Below, piece after piece: positions 34,518 through 42,782 of a stretch of 64,000 bases of DNA. The notes beneath the pieces were generated by a model. It saw nothing but the letters and a program-made list of their open reading frames with translations, searched no databases and had not been told where the DNA came from. Numbering within the stretch: position 1 is the first letter of the stretch; each line of letters starts with the position of its first letter. The position numbers and the translations under genes were made by a program. The DNA is from Aestuariivivens insulae (lineage in GTDB: Bacteria; Bacteroidota; Bacteroidia; Flavobacteriales; Flavobacteriaceae): positions 1 to 64,000 of the forward strand of contig NZ_JAKMCS010000002.1 in assembly GCF_022662195.1 (NCBI RefSeq), read 5' to 3'.

Positions 34518-34645
34518 GAATTTTTTATTTTTTTGATTGATTGATACTCGTTTGACGCAAACCCTTAGTACTTGTTACAGTTTATCGAAATTTATTCTAA
34601 ACTACTAAATTTTTAGTCTTGGCTAATTCATTCAAAGAAAATAGT

Positions 34646-34653
34646 TAGTTTCG
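34646..34653 (+). promoter_or_regulatory. Promoter-like element directly before the LuxR-type gene
   Basis: TAGTTTCG (7 of 8 to TAnnTTTG) with 4 nt before the ATG at 34658, a leaderless spacing. Confidence 0.45.
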
Positions 34654-34657
34654 TAAT

Positions 34658-35716
34658 ATGAATGTACGTCAATATATTTTTGTGCTATTCCTTATATCGG
34701 GTTATGCCAATGCCCAATATAAATTTTCTGGGCAAATTGATAAAAATAAATGGCACGATAATGTGTACCTCTCCATTATAGACGATTACAGGCACCTGTC
34801 TGGGATTTATGAAGAACAGATTATTGATAAGGTTAAAGCAGATGCTAACGGCTACTTCGAATTTACCGGCAATATGCTAGAGGACAATTATCGCATCTAT
34901 AGAATACATGTCGATAACTGTACGGAAGACCTCCCTGACAACACCCATTTTAACGGCCATTGCGATGATAGTAAGGCCATACTGTTTATTGCAAAACGCA
35001 CCGACACCCTGCAGTTTCCGTTTTCTTTCGACCACCAAATGTTTTGCGATGTGAAATCGAAAAACGAAAAGGCCCTGTCCCTTATTAAAATAGACTCCCT
35101 TATCGATGAAATGAAATATGCCTATAGTGCGTTTAGGAGTGAAGCCAACAGGACACTGAACAACAAAAAATGGTTTAAAACATTACAGGATTTTGGCCAA
35201 AGCCTTAATGAACCCCTGGCGGAACTTTATATCTACACTTACCTTTCGGACAGAAGAAATAGCCTGCACCAGTATTATTTGGAAGATTTAAAGACCAACC
35301 CCTTTTACGAAGACTTACTTAAAAAATTGACAGCGGCCTACCCTAACGCTACTTATACCCAACAATACCGTAACGAATTGAATTCTGATGAGTTTATTCT
35401 CGACAGAGGGGTCGAAAACAAGGCTTTTAACTGGAATTACCTGCTATATGGCTTACTCTTTGTCTCCATAGTGGCTAATATACTTTTGCTTGTGTCCTTT
35501 AAAAAATTCAAGAAACGGATGTCTAACAACAGTAAAGAGCAATTGACACGGCAAGAGCAGAATATTCTAAATTTATTACTGGAAGACAAATCGAATAAAG
35601 AAATAGCCGATGCCCTTTTTGTAAGCCTAAGCACCGTAAAAACCCATGTAAACAACATTTACAGGAAGTTAAACGTACAAAACAGAAATGAAGCTAAGTC
35701 ATTGTTTAACAAATAA
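34658..35716 (+). CDS. Membrane-tethered LuxR-type transcription regulator
   Basis: 352 residues. A signal peptide (1-19, ending ANAQ) leads to a periplasmic domain (about 20-255) rich in aromatic residues with Cys pairs (DNCTEDL, HCDDSK, FCDVK). One membrane segment (about 262-282) follows and then a cytoplasmic LuxR/GerE HTH: LTRQEQNILNLLLEDKSNKE and then IADALFVSLSTVKTHVNNIY and RKLNVQNRNEA. The layout makes it a one-component sensor that binds DNA while anchored in the membrane. The ligand is unknown. It is divergent from yqaE and just upstream of a DUF1573 gene. Confidence 0.82.
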   Translation: MNVRQYIFVLFLISGYANAQYKFSGQIDKNKWHDNVYLSIIDDYRHLSGIYEEQIIDKVKADANGYFEFTGNMLEDNYRIYRIHVDNCTEDLPDNTHFNGHCDDSKAILFIAKRTDTLQFPFSFDHQMFCDVKSKNEKALSLIKIDSLIDEMKYAYSAFRSEANRTLNNKKWFKTLQDFGQSLNEPLAELYIYTYLSDRRNSLHQYYLEDLKTNPFYEDLLKKLTAAYPNATYTQQYRNELNSDEFILDRGVENKAFNWNYLLYGLLFVSIVANILLLVSFKKFKKRMSNNSKEQLTRQEQNILNLLLEDKSNKEIADALFVSLSTVKTHVNNIYRKLNVQNRNEAKSLFNK

Positions 35717-35827
35717 TTATCTCAATAAAAATTAGGTACTAGTACCTTTTTCAATCTCGCTTTATTAGTTTTTTCCAAAAGATATGCCCATGTTTGTTAC
35801 ATCAATAATTTTTAAATCTAAATAATC

Positions 35828-36265
35828 ATGACTTACACATTAAATCAAAAAACTACAAAGTTCTTATTTACGTTATTCCTTTTGGTCTCTGCTTTTAGTT
35901 TTGCACAAGAAGAAGCCAAAACTGAAAAAGCAGGTGTTTTTACTTTTGAAAGCGAAGAAATCGATTATGGGACCATAGCGCATAATGCCGACGGTTTACG
36001 CGTTTTTAAATTTACTAACACTGGCGATGCGCCTATAGTTATCTCTAAAGCAAAAGGCTCTTGTGGCTGTACGGTACCAACTTACAGTAAAAATGTAATT
36101 CTTCCTGGTGAGAAAGGTGAAATTGAGGTGAAATATGCTACCAATAGGGTTGGTAAATTCACTAAAACGGTTACCATAACTTCCAATGCTTCCGAGCCAA
36201 ACAAAATTCTTAGAATTAAAGGCGAGGTATTAAAGCCAGAGCCTGCTGAAGCTCCTAAAAGCTAA
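35828..36265 (+). CDS. DUF1573-domain secreted protein
   Basis: 145 residues. Signal peptide about 1-26 (ending SFAQ). DUF1573 is an Ig-like, ASPM/SPD-2/hydin-related fold; here FTFESEEIDYGTIAHNADGL and FKFTNTGDAPIVISKAKGSC, then GCTVPTYSKNVILPGEKGEI are typical, with the CGCTVP motif. Such proteins are abundant in Bacteroidota and their task is unknown, probably in the periplasm. It has a Pro/Glu-rich tail (KPEPAEAPKS). It follows the LuxR-type gene after 111 bp. Confidence 0.88.
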   Translation: MTYTLNQKTTKFLFTLFLLVSAFSFAQEEAKTEKAGVFTFESEEIDYGTIAHNADGLRVFKFTNTGDAPIVISKAKGSCGCTVPTYSKNVILPGEKGEIEVKYATNRVGKFTKTVTITSNASEPNKILRIKGEVLKPEPAEAPKS

Positions 36266-36338
36266 ATTTTTATTTCAGCGCTTTATAATTATGTATAAGC
36301 TTAAGCCGTTGTGCATTTTGGGGCAAACTAGTACTAAA

Positions 36339-36385
36339 TGTCAGTTCGAGTGTCCCGACGTTTACTGTCGGGACGTATCGAGAAC
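36339..36385 (-). repeat. Solitary REP-like element (A' type, inverted)
   Basis: TGTCAGTTCGAGTGTCCCGA to CGGGACGTATCGAGAAC: the reverse complement of the A' element at 32509, with a perfect inner CCCGAC/GTCGGG stem. It is far from any GIY-YIG gene, in the spacer before lysS. Confidence 0.85.
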
Positions 36386-36398
36386 AATTTCAACGATT

Positions 36399-36440
36399 AA
36401 AATTCTTACCTGCCTGCTGGCAGGCAGGTTGGCAGAATTT
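36399..36440. repeat. Perfect palindrome ACCTGCCTGC/GCAGGCAGGT
   Basis: A 10-bp perfect stem with a 2-nt loop (36408-36417 and 36420-36429), with outer AAAATTCT/AGAATTTT pairs. A decayed copy is near 18605. It is unrelated in core to the A/B elements. Confidence 0.8.
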
Positions 36441-36504
36441 TATCAAAATGCACAACAGGCACAAGCTTATTAAAAATGTTGTGTGCTATTGTGACTAAAT
36501 AATG

Positions 36505-36512
36505 TAATTTTG
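36505..36512 (+). promoter_or_regulatory. -7 promoter element of lysS
   Basis: TAATTTTG followed by CACC, 40 nt before the lysS ATG, placing the start of the transcript after the two palindromes. Confidence 0.55.
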
Positions 36513-36552
36513 CACCTGGCCATTAAAGGCTGGTTTAAAAAATCACAATAGC

Positions 36553-38244
36553 ATGCAATTATCAGAGCAAGAACTTGTAAGAAGAGAGAAATTAGCAAAT
36601 TTACTCGCGCTGGGCATTAACCCTTATCCAGCCGATTTATACCCCGTAAAAGACAGTTCAAAGTCGATAAAGACCAATTTTAAAGAAGGCGCTACCGTAG
36701 TTATTGCCGGACGCTTAATGTCCAGACGTATTCAAGGCAGTGCCAGTTTTGCAGAATTACAGGATGCCGAAGGACGTATTCAGTTATATTTTAACAGGGA
36801 CGAAATATGCTCTGGTGACGACAAAACCAAATACAATACCGTTTATAAAAAACTATTGGATATTGGCGATTTTATTGGTGTTGAAGGCGAACTGTTCACT
36901 ACAAAAGTTGGTGAAAAAACCATTATGGTTAAAGACTTCACCCTACTGAGCAAAGCTCTTAAACCCCTTCCATTACCTAAACAGGATGCCGAAGGCAACC
37001 TACACGATAAATTTGATGACCCCGAATTGCGTTACCGTCAGCGTTATGCCGATTTGGTGGTTAACCCCCACGTTAAGGACGTTTTTGTAAAGCGTACCAA
37101 ACTGTTCAATGCCATGCGTCAGTTTTTTAACGATGCTGGGTATTTTGAAGTAGAAACCCCTGTATTGCAACCTATTGCTGGTGGTGCAGCGGCACGTCCG
37201 TTTGTTACCCACCACAATGCCCTGGATATACCGCTCTATATGCGTATAGCCAACGAACTGTACTTAAAACGCCTAATTGTTGGTGGTTTTGATGGGGTTT
37301 ACGAATTCTCCAAAAACTTCCGTAACGAGGGTATGGACCGTACCCACAACCCAGAGTTTACGGCTATGGAAATTTACGTGGCCTATAAGGACTATAACTG
37401 GATGATGGATTTCTGTGAACGCTTATTGGAGCATTGCGCCATGGCCGTAAACGGCACCACCAAAGCTACTTTTGGGGAACACGATATCGATTTTAAAGCG
37501 CCTTACCCTAGGGTAACTATGGCCGACTCCATAAAAGCGTTTACTGGCTTTGATATTACCGGAAAGAGCGAGGCCGAAATAAGGCAAGCCGCCAAAGACA
37601 TGGGCATTGAAGTCGATGACACCATGGGCAAGGGCAAGCTTATTGACGAGATTTTTGGTGAAAAATGCGAGGGCAACTACATACAGCCTACCTTTATTAC
37701 CGATTACCCAAAAGAAATGAGTCCGTTGTGTAAGGAGCACCGCGACAACCCAGAGCTTACCGAGCGTTTTGAGCTCATGGTTTGCGGTAAGGAAATTGCA
37801 AATGCCTATTCTGAGCTTAACGACCCTATAGACCAACGCGAACGCTTTGAGCACCAATTGGAACTGGCCAAAAAAGGTGACGAAGAAGCTACGGCAACCA
37901 TAGATTACGACTTTTTACGTGCCTTGGAATACGGTATGCCCCCTACCTCGGGAATGGGTATAGGCATGGACCGCTTGATTATGTTCTTGACCAATAACCA
38001 ATCCATACAGGAAGTGTTGTTCTTCCCGCAAATGAGACCAGAAAAAAAACAGGTGGAATTGAGCGAAGATGAAAAAGCGGTGTTTAACCTCCTTAAAGCC
38101 AACTCTCCTATTGAATTAAATGGCCTTAAAGGACAGTCTGGACTGAGCAACAAGAAATGGGATAAGACCATTAAAGGATTGACCAGCAAGAAAGTAGCAC
38201 AAGTTTTAAAAAATGACGACGGCCTATTTGTAGAGGTTCTATAA
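36553..38244 (+). CDS. lysS: Lysyl-tRNA synthetase (class II)
   Basis: 563 residues. Charges tRNA-Lys. An OB-fold anticodon domain (about 45-150; TVVIAGRLMSRRIQGSASFA) is followed by the class II core: motif 1 near FFNDAGYFEVETPVLQPIAG, motif 2 in KNFRNEGMDRTHNPEFTAME, and motif 3 in PPTSGMGIGMDRLIMFL. A C-terminal tail of about 60 residues (ELNGLKGQSGLSNKKWDKTI) is an extra module known from flavobacterial LysS. It is complete. A terminator at 38300 follows. Confidence 0.97.
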   Translation: MQLSEQELVRREKLANLLALGINPYPADLYPVKDSSKSIKTNFKEGATVVIAGRLMSRRIQGSASFAELQDAEGRIQLYFNRDEICSGDDKTKYNTVYKKLLDIGDFIGVEGELFTTKVGEKTIMVKDFTLLSKALKPLPLPKQDAEGNLHDKFDDPELRYRQRYADLVVNPHVKDVFVKRTKLFNAMRQFFNDAGYFEVETPVLQPIAGGAAARPFVTHHNALDIPLYMRIANELYLKRLIVGGFDGVYEFSKNFRNEGMDRTHNPEFTAMEIYVAYKDYNWMMDFCERLLEHCAMAVNGTTKATFGEHDIDFKAPYPRVTMADSIKAFTGFDITGKSEAEIRQAAKDMGIEVDDTMGKGKLIDEIFGEKCEGNYIQPTFITDYPKEMSPLCKEHRDNPELTERFELMVCGKEIANAYSELNDPIDQRERFEHQLELAKKGDEEATATIDYDFLRALEYGMPPTSGMGIGMDRLIMFLTNNQSIQEVLFFPQMRPEKKQVELSEDEKAVFNLLKANSPIELNGLKGQSGLSNKKWDKTIKGLTSKKVAQVLKNDDGLFVEVL

Positions 38245-38575
38245 CATACTTTTTAAAATTGTCATTCTGAACTTGATTCAGAATCTCATATATAGTTTTA
38301 AAGGATTTACTTCACGGTGAATCCTTTTTTGTTTGCAGATGGTAGCAGATGATAGCGAATTTTTGGTCACGAAATGGTCACTTCAAAATTTATTTATTAA
38401 TATATACATAAACTTAACATATTATTGTTGTATTTACTTACTTGTTATGAGAATATAGCGACTGTGGCAACGATATACAACTTTGTTATGGGCAATTAAA
38501 ACACAGTGGCCTGGATTAGATTAGTCTAATAGAGACTTAAAAAAAGAAGTATACATAAATTTTAAAGAAAAAATC
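38245..38575. other. Spacer after lysS with hairpins
   Basis: No gene. A dispersed-type hairpin ATTCTGAA/TTCAGAAT lies at 38264-38284, and a terminator at 38300-38327. GGTCAC occurs twice close together near 38366-38382, and the phrase GGCAACGATATACAACTTTG (38466) recalls the junctions at 7992-9360. The block from here to 42.6 kb looks accessory. Confidence 0.5.
38300..38330 (+). terminator. Intrinsic terminator after lysS
   Basis: AAAGGATT (38300-38307) pairs with AATCCTTT (38320-38327), then a T-run to 38330. Confidence 0.7.
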
Positions 38576-39472
38576 ATGAAATCAACTAAAGAACTAATTA
38601 TCTTATTTGTAGTCGCTTTCGCTTTTTCTTGTTCAAATGAACATGTTAAAAATAGTGAAATTTCAGAATTTATTTTTGGAAAATCAAGATTATTGGAAAA
38701 TTATCAAGTACCAAAAGATGATATAGAATCCCTTCAAAAGCTTGGATTTGTTGGAAGTTCAGGAGTAGTTATGGAAAGAATAGACTATGTTAATCATTTG
38801 ACCTATATCTATTATTTAATGGAAAATGATATAGAAATAAGAAAGGATTCATTAAAATCAATGACAGAAGAACACTTAAAAATCCAAAAACAAAATAAGT
38901 CAAAACAGTTTAGAACAACTAATTTAGTCAATACTCCGCAGAGCATACACGTTATAGGAATAAATATATATCACAATAATTTGAGGCAAGGCTTGATTAA
39001 TGCAATTGAGAACTATAATAATCTTAATATTGATTTAACGTTTACTTTAGAATTTAGAACCGTTACAACAATTTTTCAAGCACTCGCAGCTCAAAATGAT
39101 AGCGATATAGCAGTCTTTCAGTCCAGTGGAGACCCAGGTGGCTCTTCTGGTTTTCCAAGTGGCGGAAGTCCTTACCCTACTGTAAATGTATCAGGAGCAA
39201 CAGCAAGTTTAGGCATCGATGTTTGTGAGCATGTTTATACACATGAAATTGGACACACTATAGGATTAAGACATACTGATTTTTTTGACAGAGCAATATC
39301 ATGCGGAACTGGCGGCAATGAAGGAGATGCTGGAGTTGGTGCCATACATATCCCGGGAACACCTGAAACAACAAATATTGACATGAATTCAGTTATGTTA
39401 TCTTGTTTTAATGCTTTCGAAACAGGAGAATTTAGTAACTTTGACATAGTAGCTTTAGAGTCGTTGTATTGA
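38576..39472 (+). CDS. M57-like zinc metalloprotease, lipoprotein
   Basis: 298 residues. Lipobox AFSC with Cys19, so it is anchored in the envelope. The metzincin zinc site HEIGHTIGLRH is at 223-233 and is followed by TD and, later, NSVMLSCF where the Met-turn lies. This matches the dual-action HEIGH family of Bacteroidota (peptidase M57). The N-terminal 110 residues form a pro-domain-like helical part. The AT-rich codons differ from lysS. It precedes a small lipoprotein gene after 12 bp and they likely form an operon. Confidence 0.88.
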   Translation: MKSTKELIILFVVAFAFSCSNEHVKNSEISEFIFGKSRLLENYQVPKDDIESLQKLGFVGSSGVVMERIDYVNHLTYIYYLMENDIEIRKDSLKSMTEEHLKIQKQNKSKQFRTTNLVNTPQSIHVIGINIYHNNLRQGLINAIENYNNLNIDLTFTLEFRTVTTIFQALAAQNDSDIAVFQSSGDPGGSSGFPSGGSPYPTVNVSGATASLGIDVCEHVYTHEIGHTIGLRHTDFFDRAISCGTGGNEGDAGVGAIHIPGTPETTNIDMNSVMLSCFNAFETGEFSNFDIVALESLY

Positions 39473-39484
39473 AAAAATAAAATT

Positions 39485-39850
39485 ATGAAAAAGATATATT
39501 TATTGCTATTGGCTTTGGGATTACTTGCTTCATCCGGATGTGATTCCAAAGATGAGATACAGAATCCTGAAATTGAATATTTAGATTTAGATGCTACAAT
39601 TGGTCAAAATCAAAATATAGAATTCTCTTTAGGTTCTTTTCCATCAGAAGGGAATATTGAAATAACCAAACAAGCTAAAAACTATGAAATAAGTAAAGTA
39701 ACTTTTGAAGAAAGTGGTTTGATATACAATTATAAGCCCGCCCAAAATTTTACTGGAACTGAGTACGTTGAAATAACTAAATCCTCTTCTATTGGTGATG
39801 ATAATTTAAATCAAAAAACAATTTTTAAAATTAATATTATCATAGAATAA
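39485..39850 (+). CDS. Small lipoprotein with an Ig/cadherin-like domain
   Basis: 121 residues. Lipobox ASSGC with Cys19. The mature part is all-beta in appearance; YNYKPAQNFTGTEYVEI is a typical turn of cadherin-like or Ig-like repeats, where F-x-G-x-D/E-x-F is replaced by FTGTEYVEI. It follows the metalloprotease by 12 bp and could be its partner or inhibitor, which is speculative. The function is unknown. Confidence 0.65.
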   Translation: MKKIYLLLLALGLLASSGCDSKDEIQNPEIEYLDLDATIGQNQNIEFSLGSFPSEGNIEITKQAKNYEISKVTFEESGLIYNYKPAQNFTGTEYVEITKSSSIGDDNLNQKTIFKINIIIE

Positions 39851-40108
39851 TAAAAGCCCTTAACAATTCTGGCCGTTACTCAACCCCTAATATATTAAAA
39901 TAAGGTTCTATTCAAAAACCCTAATAACTCTAGTAAATTACTCCAAGTTATTGTCAAAAGTCAACATTTTCCATTATATTTATCTGTAAGATAACATATA
40001 TGGCAGTTAACCTTCGTAAAAAGTATTCAAAGCACTCTGGGTATTGTAACCTTACCCAAATTAAGCCACAACCAAATTAAAAAAAGGCAAATCAAACATC
40101 TTTGGAAA

Positions 40109-40330
40109 TTATACTTCGCAAATTTCCGACAAAGGAACTTCCAAAGCTTGGCTAATTTTAAATAAGGTATGAATGGTAGCATTAGTTCTTCCTTGTTCAA
40201 TTCTTGAAATATTTGTTGTATCAATCCGAGCCTCTATTTTACCGACCAAATCTACCTGCGTTAGACCTTTTTCCTGTCTAATTCTTTTTATGTTCTGACC
40301 TACAATCTTTAAAACTTCCGATTTTTTCAT
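40109..40330 (-). CDS. XRE-family HTH regulator
   Basis: 73 residues from the ATG at 40330. The upstream starts at 40339 and 40348 would place coding over the operator repeat, so the shortest was preferred. VGQNIKRIRQEKGLTQVDLV followed by NISRIEQGRTNATIHTLFKI is the Cro/C1-type helix-turn-helix. It consists of nearly the HTH alone. It is divergent from a 70-aa gene, with direct operator-like repeats (40334-40351 and 40381-40398) between. Autoregulation and control of the divergent gene are inferred. Confidence 0.88.
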   Translation of the reverse strand: MKKSEVLKIVGQNIKRIRQEKGLTQVDLVGKIEARIDTTNISRIEQGRTNATIHTLFKISQALEVPLSEICEV

Positions 40331-40333
40331 ACT

Positions 40334-40398
40334 TGCCATATTTGACAAGTCAATAAAAGGTTTATATTTGTAGCTATTAATGCCATATATGACAAGTC
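40334..40398. promoter_or_regulatory. Divergent operator-promoter region with two operator repeats
   Basis: TGCCATATTTGACAAGTC (40334-40351) and TGCCATATATGACAAGTC (40381-40398) are direct repeats 47 bp apart. Each is itself a near-palindrome (TGcCATATATGaCA). Between them a -33 TTTG (40341-40344) and a -7 TATATTTG (40363-40370) form a rightward promoter with 18-bp spacing. One repeat covers the -33 site, the other lies just after the expected transcript start. Confidence 0.7.
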
Positions 40399-40400
40399 CG

Positions 40401-40613
40401 ATGAAAAAGCAAGATATAGATTTTTCAAAATTAGTGAGTGATACTTCTTTTTCTCCTGAGGAATTCGCAAAATGTCTGGATTTGGGCGTTGAGATGTTGT
40501 TTTACATCGAAGAGAACACTTTTGACCGAAAAGATATTCAGAATGTTGTTTTTGCTTTACGAAGAATTAGCGACTACTTGAGGAAATGTGAATGCCCAAA
40601 CTTAAGGCTATAA
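40401..40613 (+). CDS. Small partner protein of the XRE regulator, unknown
   Basis: 70 residues from the ATG at 40401, the first start that lies clear of the second operator repeat; starts at 40380 and 40389 exist. The protein is helical and acidic at its N-terminus (KQDIDFSKLVSDTSFSPEEF) with a C-terminal pair of Cys (KCECPN). I do not recognise the family. Divergent arrangement with an XRE regulator under shared operators suggests a small regulatory or toxin-antitoxin-like pair, but no toxin motif is seen. Confidence 0.55.
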   Translation: MKKQDIDFSKLVSDTSFSPEEFAKCLDLGVEMLFYIEENTFDRKDIQNVVFALRRISDYLRKCECPNLRL

Positions 40614-40739
40614 TATATGTTGCCCTACTACCTTCAATCACCGCTTTTAAAATTTTAATCTATATTTGATGGCCTGGCTACAACTAAGTACAAACCATAA
40701 ACCTCCCCATAGTCAAGACTGCAAACAACAATTAAAAAC

Positions 40740-41558
40740 ATGAAAAAAATCACATTCGTATTACTTACATTAACAACACTAATTTCCTGTAAAACCGAAA
40801 AGCCAACAGAAATAATTGTTATTGGCACCCAACACGAACCGGTACCTAATTTTAATTCGGAGACGCTTTTCAACATCTTGGAACAAGTAAAGCCCGATTT
40901 AATATTACATGAACGGGACTCTTCTGCTTTTGATTCAGAATTTAAATTTATAGACCCCCCTAGCGAAAATGAAGGCAAAGCTTCTTCAAAATACATTAAA
41001 AAATATCCAACTACCCAGTTAAGACCATACGAGTTTGAAGGCAGAAACCAATATAGAATTAATAAGGGAATGCGCCCAACCGATAGGCTAACCCTAAGAT
41101 TAGTTGACAGCTTGTATATGGCCAATGCCTTAACAACATTTGAAGCAGATATAGTTAAAACTTATAATGCCGCTTTAGAACCCTTAATAGATATTGCTGC
41201 AAAAAGTCCAGAAGCCTGGAACAATCCTACTGCAGATAGCTTGTGCGAGTACCGCCAGTTTTACCAATACCAAATGGTTCCAAAAATCACTAATACACGA
41301 GCGGAATTTGCCAATACCTTTTTAACAAAACCAAATGGCGAGAACATAAGTTACAGAGAAGGCTATCAACTTTGGGCCGATTTTTGGGATTTAAGAAACC
41401 AAACCATGGCAAAAAATATTATGACCATTGCCGAACAAAACAAAGGCAAAAGAATGGTTGTATTATGCGGTTTTATGCATAGGTATTATATCTTAAAGGA
41501 ACTGAAAAAACGAACTAAAGGCAAAGCCATTATCCTAAAGGAGTTTTATGACTACTAA
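40740..41558 (+). CDS. TraB/Tiki-superfamily-like lipoprotein
   Basis: 272 residues. Lipobox LISC with Cys17. The first strand EIIVIGTQHEPVPNF and the following ILEQVKPDLILHERDSS are the G-x-x-H...L-x-P-D-x-I-x-x-E pattern of the TraB/ChaN/GumN (Tiki) fold, and the end MAKNIMTIAEQNKGKRMVVL then CGFMHRYYIL is the matching closing part with a second His. In animals Tiki is a metal-dependent protease; bacterial members are mostly uncharacterised. The key Glu and His residues are present. It stands alone. Confidence 0.65.
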   Translation: MKKITFVLLTLTTLISCKTEKPTEIIVIGTQHEPVPNFNSETLFNILEQVKPDLILHERDSSAFDSEFKFIDPPSENEGKASSKYIKKYPTTQLRPYEFEGRNQYRINKGMRPTDRLTLRLVDSLYMANALTTFEADIVKTYNAALEPLIDIAAKSPEAWNNPTADSLCEYRQFYQYQMVPKITNTRAEFANTFLTKPNGENISYREGYQLWADFWDLRNQTMAKNIMTIAEQNKGKRMVVLCGFMHRYYILKELKKRTKGKAIILKEFYDY

Positions 41559-41666
41559 ACGATGTTGCCAACTGTACTAAAATGGTTTGGCACTAGCATA
41601 AAGTTTTCAATTACGCTTAAATTCACTCATTAATAAACTGTTATGAAACATATAGAACAAAAGACA

Positions 41667-42299
41667 ATGAAAAAATATTTGGGAATACTTCTTCTGACTT
41701 TCTTTATCGTTTCCTGTAAAGGACAATCCAATTCTGAAATTGAAAGAAAAGTTGGTAGACCTTGTCAAGACTGTGAAGCCTTATTGGATTATAAAATGCT
41801 TAATATAACACCAAAACCAACGGATACTCTTCCCGGATTCAATGAGAATAATCCAAAAATTAAAATAACAGGAACCGTTTTTAAAAAAGACGGAAAGACA
41901 CCTGCAGAAAACATTCTACTGTACGTTTATCACGTTGATAGAAATGGGATTTATCAACCCAGCCAAAAACCGATTAGTTGGGAAAAAAATCACGGACAAT
42001 ATCGAGGCTGGTTAAAAACTGATAAAAGTGGGACGTTTACTTTTTATACTTTCAGACCTACGCCTTATCCCGAGATACAAGAACCAGAACATATCCATAT
42101 TTATGTAAAAGAACCTAACACAATACCATATTATATTGATAGTTATCTTTTTGAAAGCGACCCGCTTCTCACAGAAGACAAAAAGCAATCTCAAAAAAAT
42201 CGAGGTGGTTCTGGAATTATAAAACTCAAAATGGAAGACGGGATTTTGACAGCGCACAGAGATTTAATTTTAGGATTGAATATTCCAGAATATGAATAA
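41667..42299 (+). CDS. Intradiol-dioxygenase-like lipoprotein
   Basis: 210 residues from the ATG at 41667, which gives a compact lipoprotein signal (VSC, Cys17); an ATG at 41643 would add 8 residues. The central domain has KITGTVFKKDGKTPAENILL and VYHVDRNGIY, then TFRPTPYPEIQEPEHIHIYV. These match the intradiol ring-cleavage dioxygenase fold with its Tyr and paired His iron ligands (PEHIHI). Many Bacteroidota copies are extracellular lipoproteins of unknown substrate. A deacetylase remnant lies right after its stop. Confidence 0.8.
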   Translation: MKKYLGILLLTFFIVSCKGQSNSEIERKVGRPCQDCEALLDYKMLNITPKPTDTLPGFNENNPKIKITGTVFKKDGKTPAENILLYVYHVDRNGIYQPSQKPISWEKNHGQYRGWLKTDKSGTFTFYTFRPTPYPEIQEPEHIHIYVKEPNTIPYYIDSYLFESDPLLTEDKKQSQKNRGGSGIIKLKMEDGILTAHRDLILGLNIPEYE

Positions 42300-42305
42300 G
42301 AATCA

Positions 42306-42497
42306 TTGCACAACATTAGCTCAAGCAATGAAATTTTAGAAAGCATTTACAAGTATCTATCCATAAACCATTTGAATGGTTTTCACCTACTAATCCATCC
42401 GGGCACCAGTCCAAAAAGAACCGATAAATTCTATTTAAAACTAGATGAACTCATTACCAAATTAAAGGAGGAAGGCTATCGGTTTTCGACGTTTTAA
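42306..42497 (+). pseudogene. C-terminal remnant of a polysaccharide deacetylase
   Basis: About 63 residues with no ATG start (TTG). The end GFHLLIHPGTSPKRTDKFYL and KLDELITKLKEEGYRF is what I know as the final strand and helix of flavobacterial NodB-type polysaccharide deacetylases. The catalytic N-terminal domain is missing. It begins 6 bp after the dioxygenase-like stop, so the rest was probably lost by deletion when that region was inserted. It is unlikely to be functional. Confidence 0.6.
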
Positions 42498-42551
42498 TTT
42501 TTGAAAGATAGAAATGCCACAAAGACAATATCTGTCAAGCCAATACAAATA

Positions 42552-42580
42552 AAAAGCCCGGTAAAACTACCGGGCTTTTC
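42552..42580. terminator. Strong terminator after the deacetylase remnant
   Basis: A 12-bp perfect stem AAAAGCCCGGTA (42552-42563) with 42568-42579 around a 4-nt loop, T-run on both strands. Confidence 0.85.
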
Positions 42581-42782
42581 AACTAACTAACCAACTAAAC
42601 TAAATTTATTTACTAACAACTAATTTATGTTATGAAAAAATTACTTGCTTATATTTAAATCTAAATATGGTACAAAGAGACGCAATTTATCCGAATCCTA
42701 AAAGTAATTTAGAAATGTTTAACAGCGCTTTTGGTAATTTTATGTTTTCTTTAAGAATTGAAGGTGGCGCTATTGTAATGCC

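Noticed and set aside
38340-38400. Attachment site with GGTCAC repeats after lysS
   Set aside because: Only two short direct repeats are present, with no integrase or matching far repeat visible.
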